Counted from the first letter of the stretch, positions 1 to 11,410 are shown. The stretch: DNA of 64,000 nucleotides from Halomonas sp. YLGW01 (GCF_014840935.1 NZ_CP062005.1:3100001-3164000), one strand, 5' to 3'. Notes: generated by a model from the letters alone, not told the origin. Program-made: numbers and translations.

Positions 1-1
1 G

Positions 2-346
2 GTCGAGGAGCTGGACGACCCGGACGACTACCCGCAGATCGTCACTCGTCATACCCCGCGCCAGCTCAAGCACTTCAAGGTGCCGACACGGGTGGTGATC
101 GAGCAGGATCCCGCCAACGAGCGAACCATGCTCGAGCTGACGGCGCCCGACCGCCCCGGTCTGCTGGCTCGGGTCGGGCGCATCTTCATGGAGCAGGGTA
201 TCGCCCTCTCGGCGGCCAAGATCGCCACCCTCGGTGAGAAGGTCGAGGACGTCTTCTTCATCACCGACCGCAACGGAGCGCCCCTCATCGACCCGGCCCG
301 CCAGCAGTGCCTTCGGGAACGGCTGGTCGAGGTGCTCGACGTCTAG
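2..346 (+). CDS. glnD: GlnD C-terminal end (PII uridylyltransferase), partial
   Basis: Only the last 114 codons are inside the window; the gene enters from the left edge in frame. The segment is a C-terminal ACT domain: the stretch around residues 38-80 of this fragment (LELTAPDRPGLLARVGRIF, then GIALSAAKIATLGEKVEDVFF) is the usual regulatory fold at the end of GlnD, which senses glutamine and controls uridylylation of the PII protein GlnB. The following gene is dapC, the arrangement known from Pseudomonas, which supports the call. The catalytic nucleotidyltransferase and HD domains lie outside the window. Confidence 0.88.
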   Translation, partial: VEELDDPDDYPQIVTRHTPRQLKHFKVPTRVVIEQDPANERTMLELTAPDRPGLLARVGRIFMEQGIALSAAKIATLGEKVEDVFFITDRNGAPLIDPARQQCLRERLVEVLDV

Positions 347-523
347 GCGCGACGCCCAAGCGGCGCGCCTGTGCCCGCAAGAGACCATCGCCCGGGGGTG
401 GCAAGATTGAGGCGCCCCCCCGGCTTCCCTATAATCGCTGGCCTGACTCGACGGGCCCTCTCGACACGCGGCCCATGCCGTCACCACGACCACGACACGT
501 GCCGCGAGGCGGCCAGGACAGCC

Positions 524-1813
524 ATGAACCCCGATCTCGATGCGCTCAAGCCCTACCCCTTCGAGAAGCTCGCCGCCCTCAAGGCCGGTATCACGCCGCC
601 CGCGGGGCTAACGCACGTCCCGCTGACCATCGGCGAGCCTCAGCACCCGCCCTTCGCCGCGGCCCTCGACACCCTGAGCGCCCACCGCGACGAGATGGCC
701 CGCTACCCGGCCACCGCCGGCACAGCCGAACTGCGCCAGGCGATCGCCGACTGGGCGACGCAGCGCTTCGACCTCGACAGCCTCGACCCGGACAGCCAAG
801 TGCTGCCGGTCAACGGCACTCGCGAGGCGATCTTCGCCTTCGTGCAGGCGGCGCTGGATCGCACCCGCCCGGCCAGGGTCGCCGTGCCCAACCCCTTCTA
901 CCAGATCTACGAGGGCGCCACCCTGCTCGCCGGCGGCACCCCCCTGTACCTGGACTGCCGGGCCGAGCATGGCTTCCGCCCCGACCTCGAGGCGGTACCG
1001 GCCGAGACCTGGCGCGACGTCCAGCTGGTGTTCCTGTGCTCGCCGGGCAACCCCACCGGGGCAGTGACGCCGCTTGACGACTTCAGGCGCCTGATCGAGC
1101 TCGCCGACGAGCACGACTTCATCATCGCCTCGGACGAGTGCTACTCCGAGCTCTATCTCGACGAGGCCGCGCCGCCGCCGGGACTGCTGGACGCCTGCGC
1201 CCGGCTCGGCCGCCACGACTACCGGCGCTGCCTGGTCTTCCACTCGCTGTCCAAGCGCTCCAACCTGCCGGGCCTGCGCTCGGGGTTCGTGGCCGGTGAC
1301 GCCGGACTGATCACGCCCTTCAAGCGCTACCGCACCTACCACGGCTGTGCCATGTCGCTGCCACTGCAGCAGGCCTCGATCACCGCCTGGAGCGACGAGG
1401 CCCACGTGCGCACCAACCGCGACGCCTACCGCGAGAAGTTCGCCGCGGTCACCGAGATCCTCGCCCCGGTGCTGGACTTCCCCACCCCCGAGGCGAGCTT
1501 CTACCTGTGGCCTGCGGTGCCCGGCGGCGACGACGAGGCCTTCACCCGGGCGCTCTTCGCCGAGGAACACGTCAGCGTGCTGCCCGGCAGCTACATGGGC
1601 CGCGCCACCAGCGGCGACGGAGAGGCCAGCGATGACGGCGTGAACCCCGGCGCCGGGCGTATCCGCCTGGCGCTGGTCGCCGACGTCGAGGCCACCGTCG
1701 AGGCCGCCCGTCGCCTTAGGCGCTTCACCGAGCGGTGGCTGGCTAACGGCTGTACCACGAACGACTCTACCGCAAACGGCTCGGCCACGAACCACGAGAG
1801 GTCCCAGGCATGA
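524..1813 (+). CDS. dapC: Succinyldiaminopimelate transaminase DapC
   Basis: Pyridoxal-phosphate aminotransferase of fold type I, about 429 residues, that makes N-succinyl-LL-diaminopimelate for lysine and peptidoglycan synthesis. Visible family features are the VNGTREAIFAF segment, the PNPFYQIYEG stretch, the CSPGNPTGA motif, ASDECYSELY and the PLP-lysine region HSLSKRSNLPGLRSGF. The ATG at 524 is preceded by an AGGA ribosome-binding site; the longer open frame upstream has no family similarity. The last about 25 residues are a low-complexity tail in which ANGCTTN and ANGSATN repeat at a 30-bp DNA spacing. It overlaps the next gene by 4 bp (ATGA), so the two are probably translationally coupled. 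Confidence 0.93.
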   Translation: MNPDLDALKPYPFEKLAALKAGITPPAGLTHVPLTIGEPQHPPFAAALDTLSAHRDEMARYPATAGTAELRQAIADWATQRFDLDSLDPDSQVLPVNGTREAIFAFVQAALDRTRPARVAVPNPFYQIYEGATLLAGGTPLYLDCRAEHGFRPDLEAVPAETWRDVQLVFLCSPGNPTGAVTPLDDFRRLIELADEHDFIIASDECYSELYLDEAAPPPGLLDACARLGRHDYRRCLVFHSLSKRSNLPGLRSGFVAGDAGLITPFKRYRTYHGCAMSLPLQQASITAWSDEAHVRTNRDAYREKFAAVTEILAPVLDFPTPEASFYLWPAVPGGDDEAFTRALFAEEHVSVLPGSYMGRATSGDGEASDDGVNPGAGRIRLALVADVEATVEAARRLRRFTERWLANGCTTNDSTANGSATNHERSQA

Positions 1814-2154
1814 TCACCCTCTATGGCATCAAGACCTGTGACACCTGCCGCAAGGCGCGCAAGGCACTACAAGCCCAGGGCCTGCCCTTCAAGGTGCATG
1901 ACCTGCGCGACGACGGCCTGTCCGCGGCACTGCTCGACCATCTGCTGGAGCGGGTCCCCGTCATGACCCTGCTCAACAAGCGCAGCACCACCTGGCGCCA
2001 GCTAAACGAGACCGTCAAGGCCGGCCTGGATGCCCATACGGCGCGCACGCTGATGCTCGAGCATCCGACCCTGATCAAGCGCCCGCTGCTCGATATCGGC
2101 GAGCGCGTCCGGGTTGGCTACCGGGACGGCGACTACGACGACCTGACCGGCTGA
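1810..2154 (+). CDS. ArsC/Spx family thiol protein, YffB-like
   Basis: Thioredoxin-fold protein of the ArsC/Spx/MgsR family, 114 residues. It opens MITLYGIKTCDTCRKARKAL with a CXXC pair (C11, C14), like YffB, which in E. coli sits next to dapE. The conserved TLLNKRSTTWR and HPTLIKRPLL segments are present. No arsenate reductase activity is implied: YffB proteins are poorly characterised, possibly glutathione-dependent thiol reductases. The start overlaps the dapC stop by 4 bp and dapD follows, so it belongs to the dap gene cluster. Confidence 0.88.
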   Translation: MITLYGIKTCDTCRKARKALQAQGLPFKVHDLRDDGLSAALLDHLLERVPVMTLLNKRSTTWRQLNETVKAGLDAHTARTLMLEHPTLIKRPLLDIGERVRVGYRDGDYDDLTG

Positions 2155-2235
2155 CGCGGCCACGCTGGCGATAACGCTTTCATCTTGCCCGAGGCCCGAT
2201 GGCCTCGCCCACCTTCGATCAAAAGGACATGCACC

Positions 2236-3261
2236 ATGCTGAGCTTCGCACTCGGAATCGGTAACCAGAACACTCAAGGCGACTGGCTGGACGTCTACTA
2301 CCCGGCGCCGCTGCTCGAGCCCGAGGCCAGCCTGGTCGAGGCCGCCCGCCAGGTGCTCGGCGCCCCCGCCGGCAACGTCGTGGTGAGCTTCCTGCCCGAG
2401 CACTGCGCGGACCTCGCCGAGGCACTCAAGGCCGCCGGTCACGCCGAGCAGGCCGAACTGGCGGCGAGCCTCGCCGGAAGCCAGCGTCCGCTGGTCGCCA
2501 CCTTCCTCGACACCGACCAGGCACCGGAAAGCGCCCCGGAGGTCTACCTCAAGCTGCACCTGCTGTCCCATCGTCTGGTCAAGCCGCATGACCTGGACCT
2601 GACCGGCATGTTCGGCCTGCTGCGCAACGTGGCCTGGACCAACGAAGGCCCGATCGACATCGAGGAACTGCCGGCGCGTCGTCTCAAGGCACGCCTCGAG
2701 GGCCGCGCCCTGTCCGTCGACTGCGTCGACAAGTTCCCCAAGATGGCCGACTACGTGGTGCCGAGCGGCGTGCGCATCGGCGACACCGCCCGCGTCCGCC
2801 TGGGCGCTCATCTCGGCGAGGGCACTACCGTGATGCACGAGGGCTTCGTCAACTTCAATGCCGGCACCGAAGGGCCGGGCATGGTCGAAGGCCGCATCTC
2901 AGCAGGTGTGATGGTCGGCAAGGGCTCGGACCTGGGCGGCGGCTGCTCGACCATGGGCACCCTGTCCGGTGGTGGCAACATCATCATCAAGGTCGGCGAA
3001 GGCTGCCTGATCGGTGCTAACGCCGGCATCGGCATCCCGCTGGGCGATCGCTGCACCGTCGAGGCGGGTCTCTACCTCACCGCCGGCGCCAAGGTCACGG
3101 TGCTCGACGACCAGGGCCAGGTGGTCGAGACCGTCGCCGCCCGCGCGCTCGCCGGCCAGAACGACCTGCTGCTGCGTCGCAACTCGCAGAACGGCCGCAT
3201 CGAGTGCCTGACCAACAAGAGTGCCGTTGCGCTCAACGAGGCCCTGCACGCCCATAACTGA
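2236..3261 (+). CDS. dapD: Tetrahydrodipicolinate N-succinyltransferase DapD
   Basis: Succinyl-CoA-dependent acyltransferase of the diaminopimelate pathway, 341 residues. This is the long form found in pseudomonads rather than the about 274-residue enterobacterial form. The C-terminal half carries the left-handed beta-helix hexapeptide pattern: VVPSGVRIGDTARVRLGAHL, HEGFVNFNAG, ISAGVMVGKGSDLGGG, GNIIIKVGEGCLIGANAGIG. The ATG at 2236 follows an AAAGGA ribosome-binding site. It supplies the substrate that DapC (upstream) aminates and DapE (downstream) later desuccinylates. Confidence 0.95.
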   Translation: MLSFALGIGNQNTQGDWLDVYYPAPLLEPEASLVEAARQVLGAPAGNVVVSFLPEHCADLAEALKAAGHAEQAELAASLAGSQRPLVATFLDTDQAPESAPEVYLKLHLLSHRLVKPHDLDLTGMFGLLRNVAWTNEGPIDIEELPARRLKARLEGRALSVDCVDKFPKMADYVVPSGVRIGDTARVRLGAHLGEGTTVMHEGFVNFNAGTEGPGMVEGRISAGVMVGKGSDLGGGCSTMGTLSGGGNIIIKVGEGCLIGANAGIGIPLGDRCTVEAGLYLTAGAKVTVLDDQGQVVETVAARALAGQNDLLLRRNSQNGRIECLTNKSAVALNEALHAHN

Positions 3262-3271
3262 GCCGTTTGAT

Positions 3272-3292
3272 GCGCCCGCCGCCGGCGGGCGC
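3272..3292. other. Hairpin between dapD and dapE
   Basis: Perfect 9-bp inverted repeat (GCGCCCGCC, 3-nt loop, GGCGGGCGC) just after the dapD stop. There is no following T-run, so it is more likely an mRNA-stabilising or partially attenuating hairpin than a full terminator. Confidence 0.5.
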
Positions 3293-3320
3293 CCTGCCCC
3301 TTCGCCTACCAGGATGACGC

Positions 3321-4490
3321 ATGCCCGATACCGCCACGCCTTCTTCGACGCCCTCCGCGACCCTCGACCTAGCCATCGACCTGATGCGCCGCGCCTCGGT
3401 GACTCCCGAAGACGCCGGCTGCCAGGCACTGATGATCGAGCGCCTCGAACGTCTCGGCTTTCACATCGAGCGGCTGCCGTTCGGCGACGTCGAGAACTTC
3501 TGGGCGGTACGCGGCCACCGCGGCCCGGTGCTGGCCTTCGCCGGCCACACCGACGTGGTGCCGAGCGGCCCGGAGAGCCAGTGGGACCATCCGCCCTTCG
3601 CCCCCTTCATCGACGACGACGACATGCTCTGTGGCCGCGGCGCCGCCGACATGAAGGGCAGCCTGGCCGCCATGGTCACCGCCGTGGAACGCTTCGTGGC
3701 CGCCCATCCCGATCATGACGGCAAGATCGCCTTCCTGATCACCTCCGACGAGGAAGGGCCCGCCGTCGATGGCACCAAGGCGGTGGTGGAGCACCTGCGC
3801 GAGACTCATGAGCGCCTGGACTACTGCATCGTCGGTGAGCCGTCCTCCACCGAGCGGGTCGGCGACGTGATCAAGAACGGGCGCCGCGGCTCGCTGGGCG
3901 CGGTGCTGCGCGTCAAGGGCGTGCAGGGCCATGTCGCCTATCCGCACCTGGCCCGCAACCCCATCCATGAGGCCGCCCCAGCCCTGGATGCCCTGGCCCG
4001 GGAGCACTGGGACGAGGGCAATGCCTTCTTCCCGGCGACCAGCTTCCAGATCTCCAACATCCGCTCGGGCACCGGGGCCACCAACGTGATCCCGGGCGAG
4101 CTCGAGGTGGTGTTCAACTTCCGCTACTCCACCGAGCTGACTCACGAGACGCTGCGTGAGCGCGCCGAGGCGATCCTCGACGCCCACGGGCTCGACTATC
4201 AGATCGACTGGACCCTGAACGGCGAGCCCTTCCTGACGTCCGAAGGTCAGCTGGTCGAGGCCGCCGTGGCCGGCGTCGAGAAGGTCACCGGCGAGCGCCC
4301 GACGCTCTCCACCGCCGGCGGCACCTCGGACGGACGCTTCATCGCCACCCTGGGCACCCAGGTGGTCGAGCTGGGGCCGCGCAACGACACGATTCACAAG
4401 GTCAACGAGCGCGTTCGGGCCGCCGACCTGGACACCCTCAGCGACATCTACGAGGCCACCCTCACGCGGCTGTTCGCTCGCACCGACTGA
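3321..4490 (+). CDS. dapE: Succinyl-diaminopimelate desuccinylase DapE
   Basis: M20-family di-zinc amidohydrolase, 389 residues, releasing LL-diaminopimelate and succinate. Metal and catalytic motifs are visible: [11 protein letters not shown] (first zinc His/Asp), [25 protein letters not shown] (Glu pair), the dimerisation-domain segment [23 protein letters not shown], and [11 protein letters not shown] near the end. The first 10-15 residues ([12 protein letters not shown]) are a low-complexity extension. Starting at 3321 keeps the full [16 protein letters not shown]-terminus. It completes the lysine cluster. Confidence 0.95.
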   Translation: MPDTATPSSTPSATLDLAIDLMRRASVTPEDAGCQALMIERLERLGFHIERLPFGDVENFWAVRGHRGPVLAFAGHTDVVPSGPESQWDHPPFAPFIDDDDMLCGRGAADMKGSLAAMVTAVERFVAAHPDHDGKIAFLITSDEEGPAVDGTKAVVEHLRETHERLDYCIVGEPSSTERVGDVIKNGRRGSLGAVLRVKGVQGHVAYPHLARNPIHEAAPALDALAREHWDEGNAFFPATSFQISNIRSGTGATNVIPGELEVVFNFRYSTELTHETLRERAEAILDAHGLDYQIDWTLNGEPFLTSEGQLVEAAVAGVEKVTGERPTLSTAGGTSDGRFIATLGTQVVELGPRNDTIHKVNERVRAADLDTLSDIYEATLTRLFARTD

Positions 4491-4518
4491 GCCTGCCGCC
4501 CGCTACCGAGAGTCACGC

Positions 4519-4905
4519 ATGCAACGCTACCCGGATATCGAGATCTACCTGGCCAAGGCCCCCATCGAGGCCCTGGACGCCTGGCTGGCCGCCACCCTGG
4601 ACGCGCCACCGCTGTCTCGTGCCGGCAAGCGCCAATGGCGCACCACCGGCCACCTGGACGGCAAGAAAGTGCCGGTATTGCTGGTCGAGCAGGCCGCCGA
4701 TAGCTTCTCAAGCCTGTGGTTCGACAGCGATGCCACCCCCTGGCCCCGCGATGCCGACTGCGCCCGGGCGGCTGCGACCGCTCTGGGCATCGAGGTGCGC
4801 TGTTCTCTGGGCGGCTGGCAGCCCGGTGACGACCCGGACCGCTTCTGGCGGGTGCAGCCCGATGGCCAGGAAGATGCCATCACCTGGCCAGATTCTGGTC
4901 AATAA
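4519..4905 (+). CDS. Conserved hypothetical protein downstream of dapE
   Basis: A 128-residue protein starting 28 bp after dapE on the same strand, so probably co-transcribed. It opens MQRYPDIEIYLAKAP and contains LSRAGKRQWRTTGHLDGKKVPVLLVE and FSSLWFDSDATPWPRDADCA. It is soluble, with no signal peptide or membrane segment. Codon use and GC match the neighbours, so I take it as a real gene. I do not recognise a functional family. Confidence 0.75.
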   Translation: MQRYPDIEIYLAKAPIEALDAWLAATLDAPPLSRAGKRQWRTTGHLDGKKVPVLLVEQAADSFSSLWFDSDATPWPRDADCARAAATALGIEVRCSLGGWQPGDDPDRFWRVQPDGQEDAITWPDSGQ

Positions 4906-4930
4906 GACTGGCCAGTAGCCGAAACGACAA

Positions 4931-4957
4931 CGTCCCGCCTGGAAACCAGGCGGGACG
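4931..4957 (+). terminator. Hairpin after the dap cluster
   Basis: Perfect 12-bp stem (CGTCCCGCCTGG, AAA loop, CCAGGCGGGACG) 25 bp after the stop of the preceding gene. It lacks a T-tract, so termination by this hairpin alone is uncertain; it is the strongest stem between the convergent genes on either side. Confidence 0.5.
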
Positions 4958-5010
4958 TCGAGTGTGGCGGTAAAGCCGGAACAACATGCCGAGCGATGAT
5001 CAGGCTAGGC

Positions 5011-5069
5011 GAAAGGGCGCCGAAGGAGCGGAGTTTACTTTAGTAAATGAGCACCCGACGCGCCCTTTC
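5011..5069. other. Structured intergenic element with nested inverted repeats
   Basis: A perfect 10-bp outer inverted repeat (GAAAGGGCGC at 5011-5020, GCGCCCTTTC at 5060-5069) encloses an AT-rich inner palindrome TTTACT-TT-AGTAAA flanked by GGAGCGGAG and TGAGC. It lies between two convergent genes, immediately beyond the 3' end of the cold-shock membrane gene. The composition is unlike the surrounding coding DNA. From memory, similar GAGCGGAGTTTAC/GTAAATGAGC segments occur between genes in other gammaproteobacteria, but I cannot name the family. Confidence 0.5.
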
Positions 5070-5114
5070 AACAACGCATGATCGAACGCAGGCTGTTTGC
5101 ACACGTAATGACGG

Positions 5115-5579
5115 TCAGGTGATGACGGTCACGTCATCGGCCTGGTAGCCGCGCTCGTTCTCGATCACGTGGTAACGCACCTTCTGGCCCTCGGCCAGGG
5201 TCCGGTGTCCCTTGCCGCGGATGGCACGGAAGTGCACGAACACATCCTCTCCGCCATCGCGGGTGATGAAGCCGTACCCCTTGTTGACGTTGAACCACTT
5301 GACCTCGCCGATCTCCCGATCGTCGTCCTCGACCTCGGCCAGGGTGGCGAGCGTAGGAGTAAGCACGTGAAGCGCCAGGGTGGCGATCAGGGTGACCAGG
5401 AAGACGGCGACGGCCGTGGCCAGGTAGACGAGGGCGACGCCGCCCACTTCCAGGCTGGCGAACAGCTCGCGGGACAAATCCCCGCCGGTCAGGAAGATGA
5501 ACAGGGCGATCAGCAGCGGCGCGGGGGCGGCCAACAGCACGCTGATCAGACTGCAACGAAGTAAGACCTTCTGATTCAT
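5115..5579 (-). CDS. Membrane-anchored cold-shock-domain protein
   Basis: 154 residues. The N-terminal half has two hydrophobic segments (about residues 8-32 and 46-75: [18 protein letters not shown] and [19 protein letters not shown]). The C-terminal 65 residues are a cold-shock domain with both RNA-binding motifs: KGYGFI (RNP1, in [17 protein letters not shown]) and VFVHF (RNP2). It ends QADDVTVIT. The domain order implies an inner-membrane protein presenting a nucleic-acid-binding domain to the cytoplasm. It is transcribed divergently from slyX. The true function is not known; CspA-like RNA chaperoning at the membrane is an inference. Confidence 0.85.
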   Translation of the reverse strand: MNQKVLLRCSLISVLLAAPAPLLIALFIFLTGGDLSRELFASLEVGGVALVYLATAVAVFLVTLIATLALHVLTPTLATLAEVEDDDREIGEVKWFNVNKGYGFITRDGGEDVFVHFRAIRGKGHRTLAEGQKVRYHVIENERGYQADDVTVIT

Positions 5580-5627
5580 GGACCTCGGTTTCTCTTGTGG
5601 TAATGGGTGAAGGGGTCATGACAAAAC

Positions 5628-5693
5628 CCCACCGGCACTGATGCTGGTGGGCTGAGGCTGACAAGACAGGGTGTCGCGATGAACGGCGACACC
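5628..5693. promoter_or_regulatory. Divergent leader with two hairpins
   Basis: The 130-bp gap between the divergent cold-shock-domain gene and slyX contains two inverted repeats: CCACCGGCA...TGCTGGTGG near 5628-5651 (one wobble), facing the cold-shock gene, and GGTGTCGC-8 nt-GCGACACC at 5670-5693 in the slyX leader, about 16 bp before its ATG. Cold-shock mRNAs often have structured leaders, so these are candidates for post-transcriptional control. No convincing -10/-35 pair was found. Confidence 0.35.
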
Positions 5694-5709
5694 ACATGAG
5701 GATACTACC

Positions 5710-5943
5710 ATGCAAGATCACGACTGGCTCGCCCGCCTGGAAGGCCTCGAAAGCCGGATTGCCTACCAGGAGCACTGGCTGGATACCCTGGACCAGGCGG
5801 TCGCCGCTCAGGAGACAAGGCTGGCGACACTGGAGCGCATGAGCGAGCTGATGCAGGCACGCCTGCGCCAGCAGCAGCGCGCCCTGGATGATGGATCAGG
5901 GGAACAGGCGAGCCTCGACGACGAGCGCCCGCCCCACTACTGA
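5710..5943 (+). CDS. slyX: SlyX family protein
   Basis: 77-residue coiled-coil protein with the family's N-terminal ARLEGLESRIAYQEHWLDTLDQAV and the hallmark C-terminus PPHY. The middle is heptad-like (TRLATLERMSELMQARLRQQQRAL). The length matches E. coli SlyX (72). Function is unknown in all species. It stands alone between a divergent and a convergent gene. Confidence 0.9.
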   Translation: MQDHDWLARLEGLESRIAYQEHWLDTLDQAVAAQETRLATLERMSELMQARLRQQQRALDDGSGEQASLDDERPPHY

Positions 5944-6065
5944 TGTTCGTGACTGATCGCCCGACTGAGCGCTCAGCGCGGCCTGCAGGACAAGACACTC
6001 ATCGCTTAAACGGGAATGGGTAACAAGGGCAGGTAGCCCGGCCAGCCGATAAGACCGCGGCGGGG

Positions 6066-6113
6066 CAAAAAGCAGGGCGCAAAAGATGATCGGAACGACC
6101 GACTTCTGCGCCC
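6066..6113 (-). terminator. Rho-independent terminator of trxB
   Basis: Read on the minus strand, GGGCGCAGAAG pairs with CTTTTGCGCCC (arms 6103-6113 and 6075-6085, one wobble), followed by TGCTTTTTG. It begins 8 bp beyond the trxB stop codon. Confidence 0.7.
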
Positions 6114-6120
6114 AAGCTGC

Positions 6121-7086
<966 letters not shown>

Positions 7087-7217
7087 TCACAAGATGACGG
7101 CCGTGATCCGGCCGGAAACGCTCTCTGGCCTGGGCTCGACGAACCCAGGCCAGAGCACGCTTGGTGAACGGTTTGGCTCGCACGGGAGTGTAGCATCCTG
7201 CGACCAGTAGCCAGAGC

Positions 7218-7292
7218 CTCTACAAAAGGCATAGCTACGAAAAACTCAGCGACAAAAACGTCAGCTACAAGAGGCGCAGATACGAAAGAGGC
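7218..7292. repeat. Degenerate 15-bp tandem repeat, five units
   Basis: Five consecutive 15-bp units in exact phase: CTCTACAAAAGGCAT, AGCTACGAAAAACTC, AGCGACAAAAACGTC, AGCTACAAGAGGCGC, AGATACGAAAGAGGC. The common core is AGCTACGAAA. It lies in the trxB upstream region and runs into the terminator of the peroxiredoxin gene. In the plus reading frame it would encode a five-residue repeat (S-Y-K/E-K/R-x), but no start codon or ribosome-binding site accompanies it. Confidence 0.6.
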
Positions 7293-7312
7293 GGCCCGCA
7301 GGCCGCCTCCCC
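7285..7312 (-). terminator. Terminator of the peroxiredoxin gene
   Basis: Perfect 9-bp stem GAGGCGGCC-CGCA-GGCCGCCTC (7288-7309). On the minus strand it is followed by TTTCGTATC. It starts 18 bp after the stop codon of the peroxiredoxin. Confidence 0.7.
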
Positions 7313-7327
7313 CCTACACCCAAACGC

Positions 7328-7930
7328 TTACAGCGCTTCGGCGTGCGCGCCCAGGTACTTGGCCACGCCTTCGGCGGTGTCCTTCATGCCTTCTTCGCCT
7401 TCGTCCCAGCCGGCCGGGCAGACTTCGCCGTGCTCGTTGTGATGCTTGAGTGCCTTGACCATGCGCAGCATCTCGTCGACGTTGCGGCCCAGCGGCAGGT
7501 TGTTGACGGTCTGGTGCTGAACGACGCCGTTCTCGTCGATCAGGAAGGAGGCACGCATGGCGACGCCGGCGTCCGGGTGCTCGATGCCGTAGGCCTGAGT
7601 GACCTCATGCTTGACGTCGGCGACGATCGGGAAGCCGACTTCGCCGATGCCACCGGCATCCGGAGAGGTCTTGCGCCATGCATGGTGGGTGAACTGGGAA
7701 TCGATGGAGACACCGATCACCTCGACGCCCAGGTCCTTGAACGCCTGCAGACGGTTGTCGTGGGCGATGATCTCGGACGGGCAGACGAAGGTGAAATCGA
7801 GCGGCCAGAAGAACAGCACGCGCAGCTTGCCGTTGCTGTCGGACAGCTTGAAGTTGTCGACGATTTCACCGTTACCCAGGACCGCGGCGGTTTCGAAGTC
7901 GGGGGCCTGACGACCTACCAGTACGCTCAT
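7328..7930 (-). CDS. Typical 2-Cys peroxiredoxin (AhpC/TSA family)
   Basis: 200-residue thiol peroxidase that reduces hydrogen peroxide and organic peroxides. The peroxidatic cysteine is in DFTFVCPSEIIAHD and the resolving cysteine in HGEVCPAGWDEGEEGM. The active-site Arg is in the MRASFLID segment. It belongs to the AhpC-like branch, and trxB downstream could supply electrons through thioredoxin. The ATG is preceded by AAGGAGAA. A good -35/-10 pair and an OxyR-like site lie upstream, suggesting peroxide induction. Confidence 0.94.
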   Translation of the reverse strand: MSVLVGRQAPDFETAAVLGNGEIVDNFKLSDSNGKLRVLFFWPLDFTFVCPSEIIAHDNRLQAFKDLGVEVIGVSIDSQFTHHAWRKTSPDAGGIGEVGFPIVADVKHEVTQAYGIEHPDAGVAMRASFLIDENGVVQHQTVNNLPLGRNVDEMLRMVKALKHHNEHGEVCPAGWDEGEEGMKDTAEGVAKYLGAHAEAL

Positions 7931-7977
7931 GCAATTCTCCTTGCTGGTTGGATGATCAATGATGATGAATCGGGGTC

Positions 7978-8007
7978 AGCCTAAGGCCGACCCCATGAAA
8001 CTGCCAA
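7978..8007 (-). promoter_or_regulatory. Candidate sigma-70 promoter of the peroxiredoxin gene
   Basis: On the minus strand TTGGCA (8002-8007), an 18-bp spacer and TAGGCT (7978-7983). The weak -10 fits an activator-dependent promoter. It directly abuts the OxyR-like site upstream, and the start codon is about 48 bp downstream. Confidence 0.4.
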
Positions 8008-8044
8008 GTTGATAAGGCCAATGGCCAATATAGCGTTTGTCTAT
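8008..8044. promoter_or_regulatory. Candidate OxyR binding site
   Basis: Matches the known OxyR layout ATAG-N7-CTAT-N7-ATAG-N7-CTAT at 13 of 16 positions: GTTG (8008), CAAT (8019), ATAG (8030), CTAT (8041), all at exact 7-bp spacing, with the right half perfect. It sits immediately upstream of the -35 element of a peroxiredoxin gene, where OxyR activates ahpC-type genes. Confidence 0.45.
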
Positions 8045-8184
8045 GCACAGCCACCGTGCCGATAGCCAAACGGCTGCCATTTACCGCCAACTGCGGGCCT
8101 CATGCCAACCTGCGTGTACCGCAGGGACATCGGCACGTGGGCCGCCAAGGGTAATACGCCGGGACCCTGACGGATAGGTGACGC

Positions 8185-8394
8185 CTAGACGACATCATCG
8201 TCGCGGCCGAGGGTCACCCCTTCGATCGCCCCGCTGATGGCCGATACCTCGACCTGCACCTGAATCGGCGCACAGCAGCGCGGGCAGTCCTCCCAGGTGG
8301 CATGGCTGCCCTGACTGGCATCGACGAGTAGCTCGAAGCCCGTGTCGCAGTAAGGGCAATGCACCGCGTGTGAACTCAACATTTCTTCATGCAT
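8185..8394 (-). CDS. CPXCG-motif cysteine-rich protein
   Basis: 69-residue small protein with two zinc-ribbon-like knuckles, HCPYCDTGFELLVD and WEDCPRCCAPIQV, followed by an acidic tail ending GRDDDVV. This matches the short CPXCG-motif family of gammaproteobacteria (uncharacterised, presumably zinc-binding). A third cysteine follows the second knuckle (CPRCC). It is monocistronic and divergent from acnA. Confidence 0.85.
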   Translation of the reverse strand: MHEEMLSSHAVHCPYCDTGFELLVDASQGSHATWEDCPRCCAPIQVQVEVSAISGAIEGVTLGRDDDVV

Positions 8395-8675
8395 GCCGCT
8401 CTCCCACCGGTGAGCCCCGCGCTTATGCCCCTAGATGGGGGCGGGGGCTCGCCGTTTCAAGAAACCAAGACACCGCGACATCTGTCGCGGCGTCGTCCCG
8501 CTTGCTTGTCACCTTTGCGTCGGGTCCCATGGACTAGGCTTGAAAGCAGCCGTCACCGTAGCCATGTTCTTTCTATGGCAACCCCTATGCCAAGCCAAGC
8601 CCTATGGCATGTCCCATGGATGGTCACATGCACAAGCACGCATCATGACCTTTCGCTCGACACGAGGAGAAGACC
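8395..8675. promoter_or_regulatory. acnA upstream region
   Basis: A 281-bp gene-free stretch between divergent genes. It contains an inverted repeat CCGCGACA-TC-TGTCGCGG (8473-8490) and, nearer acnA, a patch rich in ATGG/CCAT words: GTCCCATGGA occurs twice (about 8525 and 8617) and CTATGGCA and TATGCCA form a small stem around 8573-8614. Several open frames cross it, but none has a ribosome-binding site or family similarity. I could not assign -35/-10 elements with confidence; a GAGGAGA ribosome-binding site precedes acnA. Confidence 0.4.

Positions 8676-11410
<2,735 letters not shown>

Noticed and set aside
2002-2838. 278-codon open frame antisense to dapD and the YffB-like gene
   Set aside because: Shadow of high-GC codon bias; both genes on the plus strand are well-supported families.
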